Origin: Bordetella genomosp. 10
Lineage (GTDB): Bacteria; Pseudomonadota; Gammaproteobacteria; Burkholderiales; Burkholderiaceae_B
Length of the DNA stretch: 64,000 nucleotides
Assembly (NCBI RefSeq): GCF_002261225.1
Contig: NZ_NEVM01000001.1
Coordinates: 372,001-436,000 of the forward strand
Reading direction: 5' to 3'
Below are positions 52,684-61,726 of the stretch, one piece after another (the first letter of the stretch is position 1; each line of letters begins with the position of its first letter). The notes under the pieces were generated by a model. The model was not told where the DNA came from and searched no databases. It was given only the letters and a program-made list of their open reading frames with translations. Position numbers and translations under genes: made by a program.

Positions 52684-53187
52684 ATGAACACTTCCACGAC
52701 GACCGCCAACACGACCGATACCACCGCCGCTCCTTCCGGCCAGGCCATCACGGTCTGGTTCCTGAACGGCCCCAACGCCAACCTCTACGGCCTGGACGGC
52801 AACAAGACCTATGGCTCCGAAAGCTTTCCCGTATTGCGGGCGCGCTGCGAGAAGAAGGCCGCCGACGAAGGTATGACGCTCCACTTCGTGCAGTCCAACC
52901 ACGAGGGCCAACTGGTCGACTGGATCCAGGAAGCCCGGGGCCAGTCGCAGGGCATCCTCATCAACGCCGCGGGCCTGACCTACTCCTCGGTGCCCATCCT
53001 CGACGCGCTGCTGTCCTATACCGGCCGCATCATCGAAGTCCACATGAGCAACATCTGGCGCCGCGAGTCCTTCCGCCACCATTCCTATATCTCCAAGGCC
53101 GCCGACGGCGTCATCGCGGGCTTGGGCGCGGAGGGCTATGAGCTGGCGATCGAGGCCATGGCGCGACTGATCCGCCGCGCGGCGTGA
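52684..53187 (+). CDS. Type II 3-dehydroquinate dehydratase-like protein (divergent AroQ)
   Basis: A 167-residue AroQ-fold protein with a polar N-terminal extension of 21 residues: WFLNGPNANLYG (27-36), YG with the Tyr43 equivalent, VQSNHEGQLVDWI, LINAAGLTYSSVPILDAL, IEVHMSNIWRRESFRHHSYIS. The catalytic-lid motif REP of true AroQ is replaced by D38-G39-N40, so the essential arginine is missing. Since it sits in a transporter-reductase operon rather than with shikimate genes, it probably acts on a related hydroxylated ring or lactone. It overlaps the following gene's upstream region by few bases. Confidence 0.8.
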   Translation: MNTSTTTANTTDTTAAPSGQAITVWFLNGPNANLYGLDGNKTYGSESFPVLRARCEKKAADEGMTLHFVQSNHEGQLVDWIQEARGQSQGILINAAGLTYSSVPILDALLSYTGRIIEVHMSNIWRRESFRHHSYISKAADGVIAGLGAEGYELAIEAMARLIRRAA

Positions 53188-53201
53188 CGGGAGGCGGGAC
53201 G

Positions 53202-54182
53202 ATGACGGCGGCGAATGGAGATGCCATGGCGGACGCACCGGAACGGATCTCCGGCGCGCTTGTGTTCTACAGCGAATTCGACGACTACACGGTCTGGAAG
53301 CATGCCCTGCGGGCGCAACTGCCGCAATTGCGTGTCCTGCACGCCAGCGAGGTCGCCGACCCCGCCGGCATCCACTACGCCCTGGCGTGGAAGGCGCCGG
53401 CGGGCTTCTTCGACCGCATGGTCAACCTGCGCCTGATCGTCAACCTGGGCGCCGGGGTCGACGCGCTCGTCGGCCGCGCGGACTTGCCCGCCGGTGTCCC
53501 GATCACCCGCATCACCGACCCGCAGATGGCGCGCATGATGGCGACTTATGTCCTGTTCGCGGTCTTGCGCCACGCGCGCGACATTCCCTATTTCGAGCAG
53601 GCGCAGCGGCGGGGCGAATGGGCCTATCGCCATCCCCGCTCCCCCGAAGAGATACGCGTCGCCGTGCTGGGATTGGGCGAGCTCGGCGCCCGCGCCGCGC
53701 ATGAACTGCAGCGCCAGGGCCTGACCGTGCTGGGCTGGTCGCGCAGCCCGCGCCGGATAGAAGGCGTCGACTGCCATTCGGGCATGGAGACCCTGGACGC
53801 CGTGCTGGCCCAGGCAGATATCCTGGTCGTGATGTTGCCGCTCACGCCGCAAACCCGGGGGTTGCTGGACCGCGAGCGGCTGCTGCGCCTGCCGAAGGGC
53901 GCGGCCCTCGTCAACGTCGCGCGCGGCGCGCTGGTGGACCAGGAGGCCATGACGGACCTGCTGCGCAGCGGCCATATCGGGGCGGCCACGTTGGACGTCT
54001 TCGAGCGCGAGCCGTTGCCGGCCGGCGATCCGCTGTGGGCGATGGAAAACGTACTGATCACGCCCCATCTCGCTTCCGTCGCCATCCCCTCGTCGGCGGC
54101 GAAACAGATCGCCGACAACATTTTGCGCGTGTCCCGCGGGGATGCGCCCGAGAATCAAGTCGACCCCACACGGGGCTATTGA
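53202..54182 (+). CDS. D-2-hydroxyacid dehydrogenase (glyoxylate/hydroxypyruvate reductase A type)
   Basis: A 326-residue NAD-dependent dehydrogenase: NLGAGVDALV, VAVLGLGELGARAAHELQ (Rossmann GxGxxG), LPKGAALVNVARGALVD (catalytic Arg), LDVFEREPLPAGDP (Glu) and VLITPHLAS (His). Closest in layout to GhrA. It would reduce a 2-keto acid to a 2-hydroxy acid or the reverse. The ATG at 53202 is chosen because GGGAGG (53189-53194) is seven bases before it; a GTG at 53184 overlaps the previous gene. It ends the plus-strand operon. Confidence 0.9.
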   Translation: MTAANGDAMADAPERISGALVFYSEFDDYTVWKHALRAQLPQLRVLHASEVADPAGIHYALAWKAPAGFFDRMVNLRLIVNLGAGVDALVGRADLPAGVPITRITDPQMARMMATYVLFAVLRHARDIPYFEQAQRRGEWAYRHPRSPEEIRVAVLGLGELGARAAHELQRQGLTVLGWSRSPRRIEGVDCHSGMETLDAVLAQADILVVMLPLTPQTRGLLDRERLLRLPKGAALVNVARGALVDQEAMTDLLRSGHIGAATLDVFEREPLPAGDPLWAMENVLITPHLASVAIPSSAAKQIADNILRVSRGDAPENQVDPTRGY

Positions 54183-54248
54183 GTGCCCGGAGCGCCGAGC
54201 CCGGAGGGCCCGCCGAGTTGCGCGCAGGTGTCGGATCCAAGCTCGTCA

Positions 54249-55070
54249 TCAACGCGTTTCTTCGATGTTGAGGATCTTCCCCAACCCCAGGAAGTAATTG
54301 GCGAAGGCCAGCAGCGCGCCCGTCACCACGATGTACACCACGGAAAGCGCCGCCAGCGTGGGATCGGCGAATTCGCGCACGTAGTTGTACATGGCCACGG
54401 GCAGCGTCTGCGTGCTCTGCGTCGTCACGAACAGCGAGGCCGTGAATTCGCTGAAGGACATGATGGCGGCGAACAGCCATCCGCCGAACAGTCCCGGCGC
54501 CAGCAGCGGCACCGTGATCGTGAACAGCACCCGCAAGGGGGACGCGCCCAGGCTGGCCGCGCTATGTTCCAGCCGCTCGTCCAGGTTCTCCATGGAGACG
54601 TAAACGCTGCGCAGCACGAAAGGCAGGACCAGCATCACGTGGCACAGGATCACCACCGCATAGCCGCGCTCCAGGTCGAGCTGGGCCACCAGGATCAACA
54701 GGCCCAGGCCCAGCGTGAAGTGCGGGATGACCAGCGGCGAAAGCAGGATGGCCTGTAGGGCGGCCTTGCCCGGGAACTCCAGGCGCTTGACCGCGATCGC
54801 CAGCGCGGTTCCGACGACCAGCGCCAGCAGGGATGCCCAGGCCGTGATCACCACGCTGGCGCGGAATCCGTCCTGGAAGTCCTGGTAGGTGAACACCCGG
54901 GCGAACCAGCGCCAGGACCATGATTGCGGCGGGAAGGTGAGGATCGCCTTGTCGTTGAAGGAAGCCAGGAATACGACGACCACCGGCAGGAGCACGAAGG
55001 CGAGGATGACGCAGACCAGGGCCGGCGCGCCGATGCGCAGCCACAGCGGGACGGAATTCCGTATCTTCAT
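54249..55070 (-). CDS. ABC transporter permease, PotC-like
   Basis: A 273-residue inner-membrane protein with six hydrophobic segments. The cytoplasmic EAA-type loop reads EHSAASLGASPLRVLFTITVP, the contact for the ATPase. It is the last gene of the receptor-permease-permease operon; its stop faces the dehydrogenase stop 66 bases away. Confidence 0.9.
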   Translation of the reverse strand: MKIRNSVPLWLRIGAPALVCVILAFVLLPVVVVFLASFNDKAILTFPPQSWSWRWFARVFTYQDFQDGFRASVVITAWASLLALVVGTALAIAVKRLEFPGKAALQAILLSPLVIPHFTLGLGLLILVAQLDLERGYAVVILCHVMLVLPFVLRSVYVSMENLDERLEHSAASLGASPLRVLFTITVPLLAPGLFGGWLFAAIMSFSEFTASLFVTTQSTQTLPVAMYNYVREFADPTLAALSVVYIVVTGALLAFANYFLGLGKILNIEETR

Positions 55071-55071
55071 G

Positions 55072-55926
55072 TCAGTGGCCTCCGATGGCCTTGAGGCGGC
55101 GCGTCATCCTGCCCAGCGCCAGCAGCGATACCACCGTCAATGCCAGGCCCGCCACGCTCAGGCTCGCGGCCAGCGGGAAATTCATCGAGGAAAAGCCCAA
55201 CTGGTAGACCAGCGTCGAGACGGTGGGCACCTTTCCGCCCCCGATCATCTGCGGCGTCGCGAAGGCGCTGAAGGTCCAGGCGAAGGACGTCGTCACGCTG
55301 GCCAGGATGCCGGGCATGGACAAGGGCAGGGTCACGGTGACGAAGGTGAGGACCGGCCCTGCGCCCAGGCTCTGGGCCGCCTTCTCGTAGTCGCGGTCGA
55401 TGTGCGAAATCGCCGTGGCCAGCATGAGCACCACCACCGGTATGGTCACGTGCACCAGCGCCACCAGCACGCCCGCATGGGAGAACATCAGGTTCAGCGG
55501 CTGTTCGATCAGCCCCATCTTGCGCAGCATCGTGTTGAGGAAACCGTTGCTGCCCAGCACGATGATCCACGAATAGGTGCGCACGATCTCGCCCAGGAAC
55601 AACGGCGTGATCGACACGATGAGGATGAAGGACTTGAGGAAGCGGTTGCGCACACGCACCAGGGCGTAGGCCAGCGGATACGCCACCAGCAGGGAGCAGA
55701 GGGTCGTTTCCACGCTCAGGAGCAGGGTGTTGGCGAAGGCCTCCAGGTAGACCGGCTTGTCCAGCCCCGTGAAGTTCGCCAGCGTCAGGCCGCCTACGTC
55801 CATCGACCCCGGGACGTAGGCCCGCAGGCTGAACTGGAAAACCGTCGCCAGCGCGACGCAGATGCACAGCGCGACGAAACTCGCTGGCGATACCAGCCAT
55901 CCTCTCAGCCTGGAACGGGCGTCCAT
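55072..55926 (-). CDS. ABC transporter permease, PotB-like
   Basis: A 284-residue permease with six membrane segments and the EAA loop YEKAAQSLGAGPVLTFVTVTLP. It starts at 55926 (MDARSRLRG) and ends one base before the next gene, so the two permeases are coupled. It would form the channel with the PotC-like subunit. Confidence 0.9.
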   Translation of the reverse strand: MDARSRLRGWLVSPASFVALCICVALATVFQFSLRAYVPGSMDVGGLTLANFTGLDKPVYLEAFANTLLLSVETTLCSLLVAYPLAYALVRVRNRFLKSFILIVSITPLFLGEIVRTYSWIIVLGSNGFLNTMLRKMGLIEQPLNLMFSHAGVLVALVHVTIPVVVLMLATAISHIDRDYEKAAQSLGAGPVLTFVTVTLPLSMPGILASVTTSFAWTFSAFATPQMIGGGKVPTVSTLVYQLGFSSMNFPLAASLSVAGLALTVVSLLALGRMTRRLKAIGGH

Positions 55927-55973
55927 ACTCGACCTGTATTCCTTCCGCCATCACCGCGCCGTGGCGCGGGCGA

Positions 55974-57002
55974 TCAGTTCATCATGTTTTCGGTGAACCA
56001 CTTGCGCCATTCCGCGGTCTTTTCCGCGCGCAGCTTGTCGTCGATGACGATGGCCTGGGTATCCCATTGCGCCTTGGTCGTGAAGACGCCGGGCAGCGCC
56101 GCATCCTCGGGCGATACCTTGGCGTTGTCGACCACGGGGCTCGCCTTCTTGAAGGCCACGATCTTGGCCTGGACCTCGGGCGACAGGGCGATGTTCATGA
56201 ACTTGTACGCCAGGTCGGCCTTGGTGCTGCCTTTCATGATGCCCATGGTGTCCACGCCCAGGACGGCGCCTTCCTTGGGGATCACGACCTTGATCGGCAC
56301 TCCTTGCCCGATCATGTAGTAGGCGTTCATGGACAGCATGACCTGCACGGGCGTCTCGCCGGTGGCGATCAACTGCTGGCTGTTGGCGTCGTTGGTGTAG
56401 TAGGCCTTGAAATTGGGCTTGAGCGCCTTGAGCTTGGCCTCGCCCTTTTCCCACGTGGCCGCGTCGCCCCCGGAAAGCAGGGCGGCGACGTCGATGATGT
56501 GGCTGGGATCGAAATCGGGCGCGGAAAGCTTGCCCTTGAGCGCCGGATTCCACAGGTCGTTCCAACTGGTGAACTTGATGTCCGCGGGCACGAGGTCGGG
56601 GCGATAGCCTATGGTGTACACGTAGGCCCAACTGCCGATGTGGTACGGGCTGATCCTGGCGCGGTCGACCAGGTGCGCATAGTTCGGGATCTTGCTCGTG
56701 TCGAGCGTCTCGTACAAACCGGCGTTGACGTAGAGCCAGCCGATATGCGACGTCGTGAAGGTGATGTCGCTTTCCGGCTTGGAGCCCGCCAGCTTGGCCT
56801 TGTTCAGGCGGTCTATGGTGCCGCCGGTGACGTACTTCACCGGCACGCCCGTCTGCCGCGTGAACTCCTTGCCGATGTTCTCGTCGATGAGATCCCGGAA
56901 GCTGCCGCCCCAGGTGCTGATGACCAGGGCGTCCTCGGCGTGGGCCGCCGTGGCGAACATCGCGCCGGCGAGAATGCCGGCTGACATGAGTTTTCGAAAC
57001 AT
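55974..57002 (-). CDS. ABC transporter periplasmic binding protein, PotD-like
   Basis: A 342-residue extracellular solute-binding protein: signal peptide MFRKLMSAGILAGAMFATAAHAEDA, then LVISTWGGSFRDLIDENIGKEF and VTGGTIDRLNKAKLA as in polyamine and opine receptors. GAGGGG is eight bases before the ATG at 57002. It captures the solute for the permeases downstream. The ligand is unknown; a positively charged or aminated compound is typical of the class. Confidence 0.9.
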   Translation of the reverse strand: MFRKLMSAGILAGAMFATAAHAEDALVISTWGGSFRDLIDENIGKEFTRQTGVPVKYVTGGTIDRLNKAKLAGSKPESDITFTTSHIGWLYVNAGLYETLDTSKIPNYAHLVDRARISPYHIGSWAYVYTIGYRPDLVPADIKFTSWNDLWNPALKGKLSAPDFDPSHIIDVAALLSGGDAATWEKGEAKLKALKPNFKAYYTNDANSQQLIATGETPVQVMLSMNAYYMIGQGVPIKVVIPKEGAVLGVDTMGIMKGSTKADLAYKFMNIALSPEVQAKIVAFKKASPVVDNAKVSPEDAALPGVFTTKAQWDTQAIVIDDKLRAEKTAEWRKWFTENMMN

Positions 57003-57300
57003 GGCATACCCCTCGTGGTGTTTTTGAAGCGTTCGATATCGTCCGGCCGCGGTGCCTATGATGGGAGCGTTGCCGGGTCGGACCAAGTCGCCTTTTCCTT
57101 ATGCGGGGATCGCATTTCCTGATGCGCCGCCTTCCCCGGTCGGAATTTCCGAGACGGCCCACCGGAAAATACAAATAGGCGTCGCCGCCGGGTTCCGTCG
57201 ACCATGGGACCCGGACACCAGATCCCCGTACCGGGCCTGCGTACAGGGTTTATCCCGACTCTCCGGCGCGGACCGCCCGAATCACTCTCTCCCGGCGACC
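57003..57300. other. Divergent promoter region, receptor operon / ridA
   Basis: About 298 bases between two divergent start codons. No strong operator was found, though a LysR-type regulator (58509) is encoded nearby. Confidence 0.35.
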
Positions 57301-57714
57301 ATGAAACACACCCGCATCCGCACCTTCAATACCAAGGCCACCTATCCGGAACAGAACCTGGACAACGACCTGTGCCAGGCCGTCGTCGCGCGCGGCAGCA
57401 CCGTATTCCTGCGCGGGCAGATCGGCCAGAACCTGGATACCTCCGAGAGCGTGTGCATCGGCGACGCGGCGGGCCAGGCCGAGCAGGCCATGTCGAACAT
57501 CGCCATGCTGCTGAAGGAAGCGGGCGGCGAACTCGAGCACATCTGCAAGATCACCATCTACATCATCGACCCGCGCTACCGCGAAGCGGTGTATCGCGTG
57601 GTGGGGCACTGGCTCAAAGGCGTGTTCCCGGTCTCCACGGGCATCGTCGTCTCGGCACTGGCCCGGCCGGAGTGGCTGGTCGAGATCGACGCCACCGCCG
57701 TGATCCCGGATTGA
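57301..57714 (+). CDS. RidA/YjgF-family protein
   Basis: A 137-residue chorismate-mutase-like trimer-forming protein: GSTVFLRGQIGQNLDTSESVC, QAEQAMSNIAMLLKEAGG and the family's C-terminal RPEWLVEIDATAVI. Archetypal RidA deaminates reactive 2-aminoacrylate; many paralogues act in catabolic operons on enamines. Its position between an amine-type importer and DUF1028 suggests a role in handling an imine or enamine from the imported compound. The conserved catalytic Arg seen in archetypal RidA is not clear here. Confidence 0.85.
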   Translation: MKHTRIRTFNTKATYPEQNLDNDLCQAVVARGSTVFLRGQIGQNLDTSESVCIGDAAGQAEQAMSNIAMLLKEAGGELEHICKITIYIIDPRYREAVYRVVGHWLKGVFPVSTGIVVSALARPEWLVEIDATAVIPD

Positions 57715-57781
57715 CGCCCGGATCGGCGCATCTGCCGCGGCACGCTTATCGTCTCTCCCTCACCGGTCCAGGAATCTCGCC

Positions 57782-58453
57782 ATGACTTTCTCGATCATCG
57801 CCCGCTGCCCAGCCTCCGGCCAGTTCGGCGCGGCCGTTTCGTCCTCGTCCCCCGCGGTCGCGTCGCGCTGCGTGCGCGCCCGGGCGGGCGTGGGGGCGGC
57901 GGTCAGCCAGAACATCACCGATCCGGCCCTGGGGCCGATGGCCCTGGACCTGATGGCCGCCGGCCGGACGCCCGCCCAGGCGCTGGACGACCTGCGGCAG
58001 CGCCCGTTCATCGCCTACCGGCAACTGATGGCCATCGACGCCACGCATCCGCCGGCGATATACACGGGCGCCAGCGCCCTGGGCACCCTCGCCGGCGAGG
58101 CGGGCGAGCACGCGGCCTGCGCCGGCAATATGCTGGCGTCCCTGGACGTGCCCCGGGCCATGCTGTCCGCCTTCGAGCGCGCGCCGGGTCCGCTGGCCGA
58201 ACGCTTGATGCAGGCGCTGCTCGCGGGCCAGGCGGCGGGCGGCGAGGAGGGGCCCGTGCATTCCGCCGGACTGCTGGTTTACGCCGACCTGGATTGGCCC
58301 ATCGTCGACCTGCGCCTGGACTGGATGGACGCGGCGCCGGTCGAAGCGCTGTACGACGCGTGGAAAATCTACGAGCCGCAGGTGCAGGACTACATCACCC
58401 GCGCGCGCGATCCGCGCGCGGCGCCGAGTTTCGGGGTTCCCGGCGATCTCTGA
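57782..58453 (+). CDS. DUF1028 family protein (Ntn-hydrolase-like)
   Basis: A 223-residue DUF1028 protein: MTFSIIARCPASGQFGAAVSSSS, GVGAAVSQNITDPALGPMALDLMAAG and LLVYADLDWPIVDLRLDW. The family is predicted to have an Ntn-hydrolase fold; it often sits with amino-acid or peptide-like catabolic genes. It is 67 bases after ridA. Biochemical activity is not established. Confidence 0.85.
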   Translation: MTFSIIARCPASGQFGAAVSSSSPAVASRCVRARAGVGAAVSQNITDPALGPMALDLMAAGRTPAQALDDLRQRPFIAYRQLMAIDATHPPAIYTGASALGTLAGEAGEHAACAGNMLASLDVPRAMLSAFERAPGPLAERLMQALLAGQAAGGEEGPVHSAGLLVYADLDWPIVDLRLDWMDAAPVEALYDAWKIYEPQVQDYITRARDPRAAPSFGVPGDL

Positions 58454-58508
58454 TGCGGCGGCGCCCGGGTGGCTACACTCCAGGGATCCCGTTCTCTCTC
58501 CTCGGACC

Positions 58509-59486
58509 ATGCTCAACCGCATTTCCCTGCGCCAGATGGAGTACTTCGTGGCCACTGCCAAGCACGGCAGTATCGCCGCCGCCTCCGCCCAGATCCACAT
58601 ATCGCCGCCGTCCATCTCGGCCGCCATCGCGCACATCGAGACCGAACTGGGCGTGCAACTGTTCGTCCGGCATCCGTCGAAGGGGCTGGCGCTGACGGTG
58701 CTGGGCGCGCAGGTCATGCAGGAATGTGAGGACCTGCTCGAGCGCGCCTCGCGGCTTTATGAAATCGCCTCCGTATCGAGCGACACGATACAGGGGGTGC
58801 TGCGCGTGGGCTGCTTCCAGTCGCTGGCGGCGATGATCGCGCCGGAAGTCGTCTACGGCTTCTCGCGCGCGTTCGAGAAAGTCGACCTGCACGTGGTCGA
58901 AGGAGACCAGCAGGACCTGATCGGAAAGCTGCACACGCTCGAGATCGACGTCGCCATCACCTACGACCTGCAACTGGGCGACGAGATCAGTTTCGAGATC
59001 CTGGCCCATCTGCCGCCGCATGTCCTGGTCAGCGAATTGCATCCCCTGGCCCAGCAGATCGCCGTCACTCTCGACGAGCTGGCCCGTCAGCCCATGGTCT
59101 TGCTGGACCTTCCGATGAGCCGGGAGTACTTCATGTCGCTCTACGCCAAGGCCGGCCTGGAGCCCAACGTGGTGGCCCGCTCGCGCTCCGAGGACGTGGT
59201 GCGGTCCATGGTCGCCAACGGCATGGGCTACGCGCTGTTCAACGTGCGCCCGAAGTCCACGCAGTCCCTGGACGGCAAGCGGCTGGTGCGGCTGCGCCTG
59301 GCCGGGGAGCACCGCCCCATGCTGCTCGGGCTGGCGACGTACAAGCCCATGAAGCCTTCCCGCCTGGCGCAGGCATTCATGCAACGCTGCCGCGCCTACA
59401 TTTCCGACCAATACATCCCCGGCATGAGCGCCGCGAGCTTCTTCGACCCCTACATGTCCAGCCCGGCGCATGATGGCGAAGTTTGA
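58509..59486 (+). CDS. LysR-family transcriptional regulator
   Basis: A 325-residue LysR protein: winged HTH at about 4-64 (ISPPSISAAIAHIETELGVQL), then substrate-binding lobes with LRVGCFQSLAAMIAPEVV and RSEDVVRSMVANGMGYALFN. It is 55 bases after DUF1028 and likely part of the same transcript. It is the best candidate regulator of the ABC operons at 49.9-57.7 kb. Confidence 0.9.
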   Translation: MLNRISLRQMEYFVATAKHGSIAAASAQIHISPPSISAAIAHIETELGVQLFVRHPSKGLALTVLGAQVMQECEDLLERASRLYEIASVSSDTIQGVLRVGCFQSLAAMIAPEVVYGFSRAFEKVDLHVVEGDQQDLIGKLHTLEIDVAITYDLQLGDEISFEILAHLPPHVLVSELHPLAQQIAVTLDELARQPMVLLDLPMSREYFMSLYAKAGLEPNVVARSRSEDVVRSMVANGMGYALFNVRPKSTQSLDGKRLVRLRLAGEHRPMLLGLATYKPMKPSRLAQAFMQRCRAYISDQYIPGMSAASFFDPYMSSPAHDGEV

Positions 59487-59591
59487 GGACGGGCGGCAGG
59501 GGGGCACGATCGGCGTCGACCGGCACTTTACGCATGTGCGCAAATTTGAATGCATAATTATGGTTATACGTCATATTTGAGCAATTTCAGC

Positions 59592-60008
59592 ATGCCATTA
59601 TCCGAGCGAAAAAATTCGGGCGCGCAGGTCGCATTGCCGCGGCCTGTCGAGCGTGCCTTGCACCGCCTTGGACAGGACATCTCGGCCGCGCGCCGTCTGC
59701 GCCGATTGAGCCAGGAAGACCTGGCGCTGCGTATCGGCACGTCACTGAGCACCATCAGGCGCATGGAGGATGGCCATCCCGGCACCGCCTTGCATACCTT
59801 CCTCCGCGCCTTGCATGTACTCGGCCGACTTGAGGCCGTGGAGAAGGTGATGGCGATGGAGAATGACGCGCTCGGAATGGAGTTGGTACGGGATCAATTG
59901 CCACAACGCGTACGGACAACCCGCGGCAGCAAGCCACGGGCTCGTCGTTCCGCTACGGACAAGGAGGACACCGCTGATCCTCCGGCCGATGAACTGGAGG
60001 GCTTCTGA
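59592..60008 (+). CDS. HipB-like Xre-family regulator (second copy)
   Basis: A 138-residue protein with an Xre HTH at about 20-75 (SAARRLRRLSQEDLALRIGT, STIRRMEDGHPGTALHTFL) and a basic tail (KPRARRSATDKED). It is longer and distinct from the island HipB. It is coupled to a gutted hipA (TGATG overlap). A palindrome CATAATTATG at 59553-59562 could be part of its operator. It remains intact although its toxin is not, so it may still regulate. Confidence 0.82.
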   Translation: MPLSERKNSGAQVALPRPVERALHRLGQDISAARRLRRLSQEDLALRIGTSLSTIRRMEDGHPGTALHTFLRALHVLGRLEAVEKVMAMENDALGMELVRDQLPQRVRTTRGSKPRARRSATDKEDTADPPADELEGF

Positions 60009-60456
60009 TGGCGACCAAGTCTTCCAAGCGCCAGGATCTCGAGGTGCATCTGGGCTCCAGGGGTTGCGGGAAGGCGCGAACCCGATTGCAGACATCCATC
60101 AGTTGTGGCGCCGCCTGGTCTTCAACTTTCTTATCTGCAATACCGATGACCATTTGCGGAACACCGGATTTCTGTATGACGCGCGCAACGATGGATGGCG
60201 TCTGTCACCCGCATTCGACCTGAATCCGATGCCCGGCGATCGTCGCGAGAGCAAGACATGGTTGACGGAGGATTCCGGGCCGATTGACAGCCGGGACATC
60301 CTGATGGAAGGCGCGCCTTATTTCAGATTGGATGCAGGCGAAGCTGCCGCGATCTGGGCCGAGGTGGCGCACGCAGTGGAAAGTTGGCGGACTGTGGCCA
60401 AGGGACTGGGCATGCGAGGTACTGATTTAGTGGATTTCGAGCCGGCGTTCGCATAG
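60008..60456 (+). pseudogene. Internally deleted hipA
   Basis: Starts normally with MATKSSKRQDLEVHLG, then jumps to another frame that encodes only the C-terminal HipA part: IHQLWRRLVFNFLICNTDDH (catalytic loop), LRNTGFLYDARNDGWRLSPAFDLNP (metal-binding DxN) and a tail. About 250 central residues, including the P-loop-like segment, are missing and the frame is lost. Not expected to be a functional kinase. Confidence 0.8.
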
Positions 60457-60779
60457 GGCCTGTACTGTCCAGATTCATCAACCAACAATGACACGCAATG
60501 CTCCGGAAGCCGTTGACGGCCGGCGCAGCCACGACCTATTCCCATATCGTGAAATTGCCCCGAATTTCTCCGATTTGGAATGGGAAAAACCGGGGTAGGG
60601 ATGATCCTGCCGGACGGGCGCTTTTGCGCGGGACGTGACTCCTACGGATGGGGATGTCGAGGGTCGCGTAGTTACGAGTTTCTTTTCCTTCGCTGTGCGA
60701 GCGTATATGCTCCCCGGTAAAAGCATACGCAGGGAGAGATGCGCAATCTCATGACACCCTGCATGATCGGGGAAAAATC
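60457..60779. other. Intergenic stretch, nothing coding recognised
   Basis: About 323 bases between the hipA relic and the LysR gene. Part near 60560-60600 is G/A-rich, but no promoter or hairpin could be supported. Confidence 0.35.
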
Positions 60780-61703
60780 GTGACATTGAAGCAGCTCGAA
60801 GCGTTTTATTGGTCGGCCGTTCTTGGGAGTTTTTCACTGGCCGCCCAGCGTTTGCAGATGACGCAGTCGTCGGTTTCCAAGCGCATCGAAGAACTCGAGT
60901 CCTCTTTGAGCCGGCAACTCTTCGACCGTAGCGGCAAGCACGCCTTGCTGACCCGCGAGGGAGAACGGTTCCTGCCGCTCGCCAGCAATATGCTTGAACT
61001 CAGGGACCGGGCCATGACACTGCCCAGCGGGGACGTCCCTTTGACGGGAACCCTGCGCGTAGGTGTCAGCGAGATGATGGCGTTTGCGTGGTTCCCTGCA
61101 TTCCTGCAGACGTTCGGACGCGAACACCCTGAACTCCGATGGGCGCCCCACGTGGGCGATCCCCATGAGCTTCAGCGCATGGTGTCCAAGGGGGAGCTGG
61201 ACTTCGCGGTCACGCCCGGTCCTATTACCGATCTGGAGCTCAAGGTCAGCGTTGCCGCGACACTTGAGTTCAGTTGGGTCGCATCGCCCCGGCTGCTTGG
61301 CGATATCCGCTATCTTTCGCGCAAGGACCTGACTCGATACGTGGTCGTGGTCAAGGCGGAAAACAGCCGGATCTCAGGCCTGATGGCGAATCTTGGCGGG
61401 GAGGTGGGCTATGACGCGCAGCATACGCTCATCGGGCGCAGCCTGACGGCCGTTGTCGGTCTGGTGCTGTCGGGCGCCGGGATCGCGTGCCTCTCGCAAG
61501 CGTACACGAAGGTGTGGCGGGAGCAAGGGCTTCTCGTGAGCGTGGACTGCGAAGTGGCGGCGCCGAGGCTCGCCTATTTCTTCATCAAGCGCAAGGATGA
61601 CCGACGCCATATCCTGGATCGCGTCTTCGCCCATTTCGCGCTGAACAAGGAGGCGGCCGAAACGCGTATCGACGCAAGGAACGCGCTGCCTGAAAACGTT
61701 TGA
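60780..61703 (+). CDS. LysR-family transcriptional regulator
   Basis: A 307-residue LysR protein with winged HTH at about 3-62 (FSLAAQRLQMTQSSVSKRIE, LFDRSGKHALLTREGERFL) and a CysB-like ligand fold (LRVGVSEMMAFAWFP, GAGIACLSQAY). It starts at GTG 60780, with a GGGG-rich site eight bases before. It is convergent with the dehydrogenase-MFS operon; whether it controls that operon is not shown. Confidence 0.88.
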   Translation: MTLKQLEAFYWSAVLGSFSLAAQRLQMTQSSVSKRIEELESSLSRQLFDRSGKHALLTREGERFLPLASNMLELRDRAMTLPSGDVPLTGTLRVGVSEMMAFAWFPAFLQTFGREHPELRWAPHVGDPHELQRMVSKGELDFAVTPGPITDLELKVSVAATLEFSWVASPRLLGDIRYLSRKDLTRYVVVVKAENSRISGLMANLGGEVGYDAQHTLIGRSLTAVVGLVLSGAGIACLSQAYTKVWREQGLLVSVDCEVAAPRLAYFFIKRKDDRRHILDRVFAHFALNKEAAETRIDARNALPENV

Positions 61704-61726
61704 GGGGCTCCAACCCCCCGGGCGTG

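Noticed and set aside
51718..54158. Long minus-strand frames across the quinone reductase, GST, AroQ-like and dehydrogenase genes
   Set aside because: All four plus-strand genes have family motifs and tight operon spacing; the reverse frames have none.
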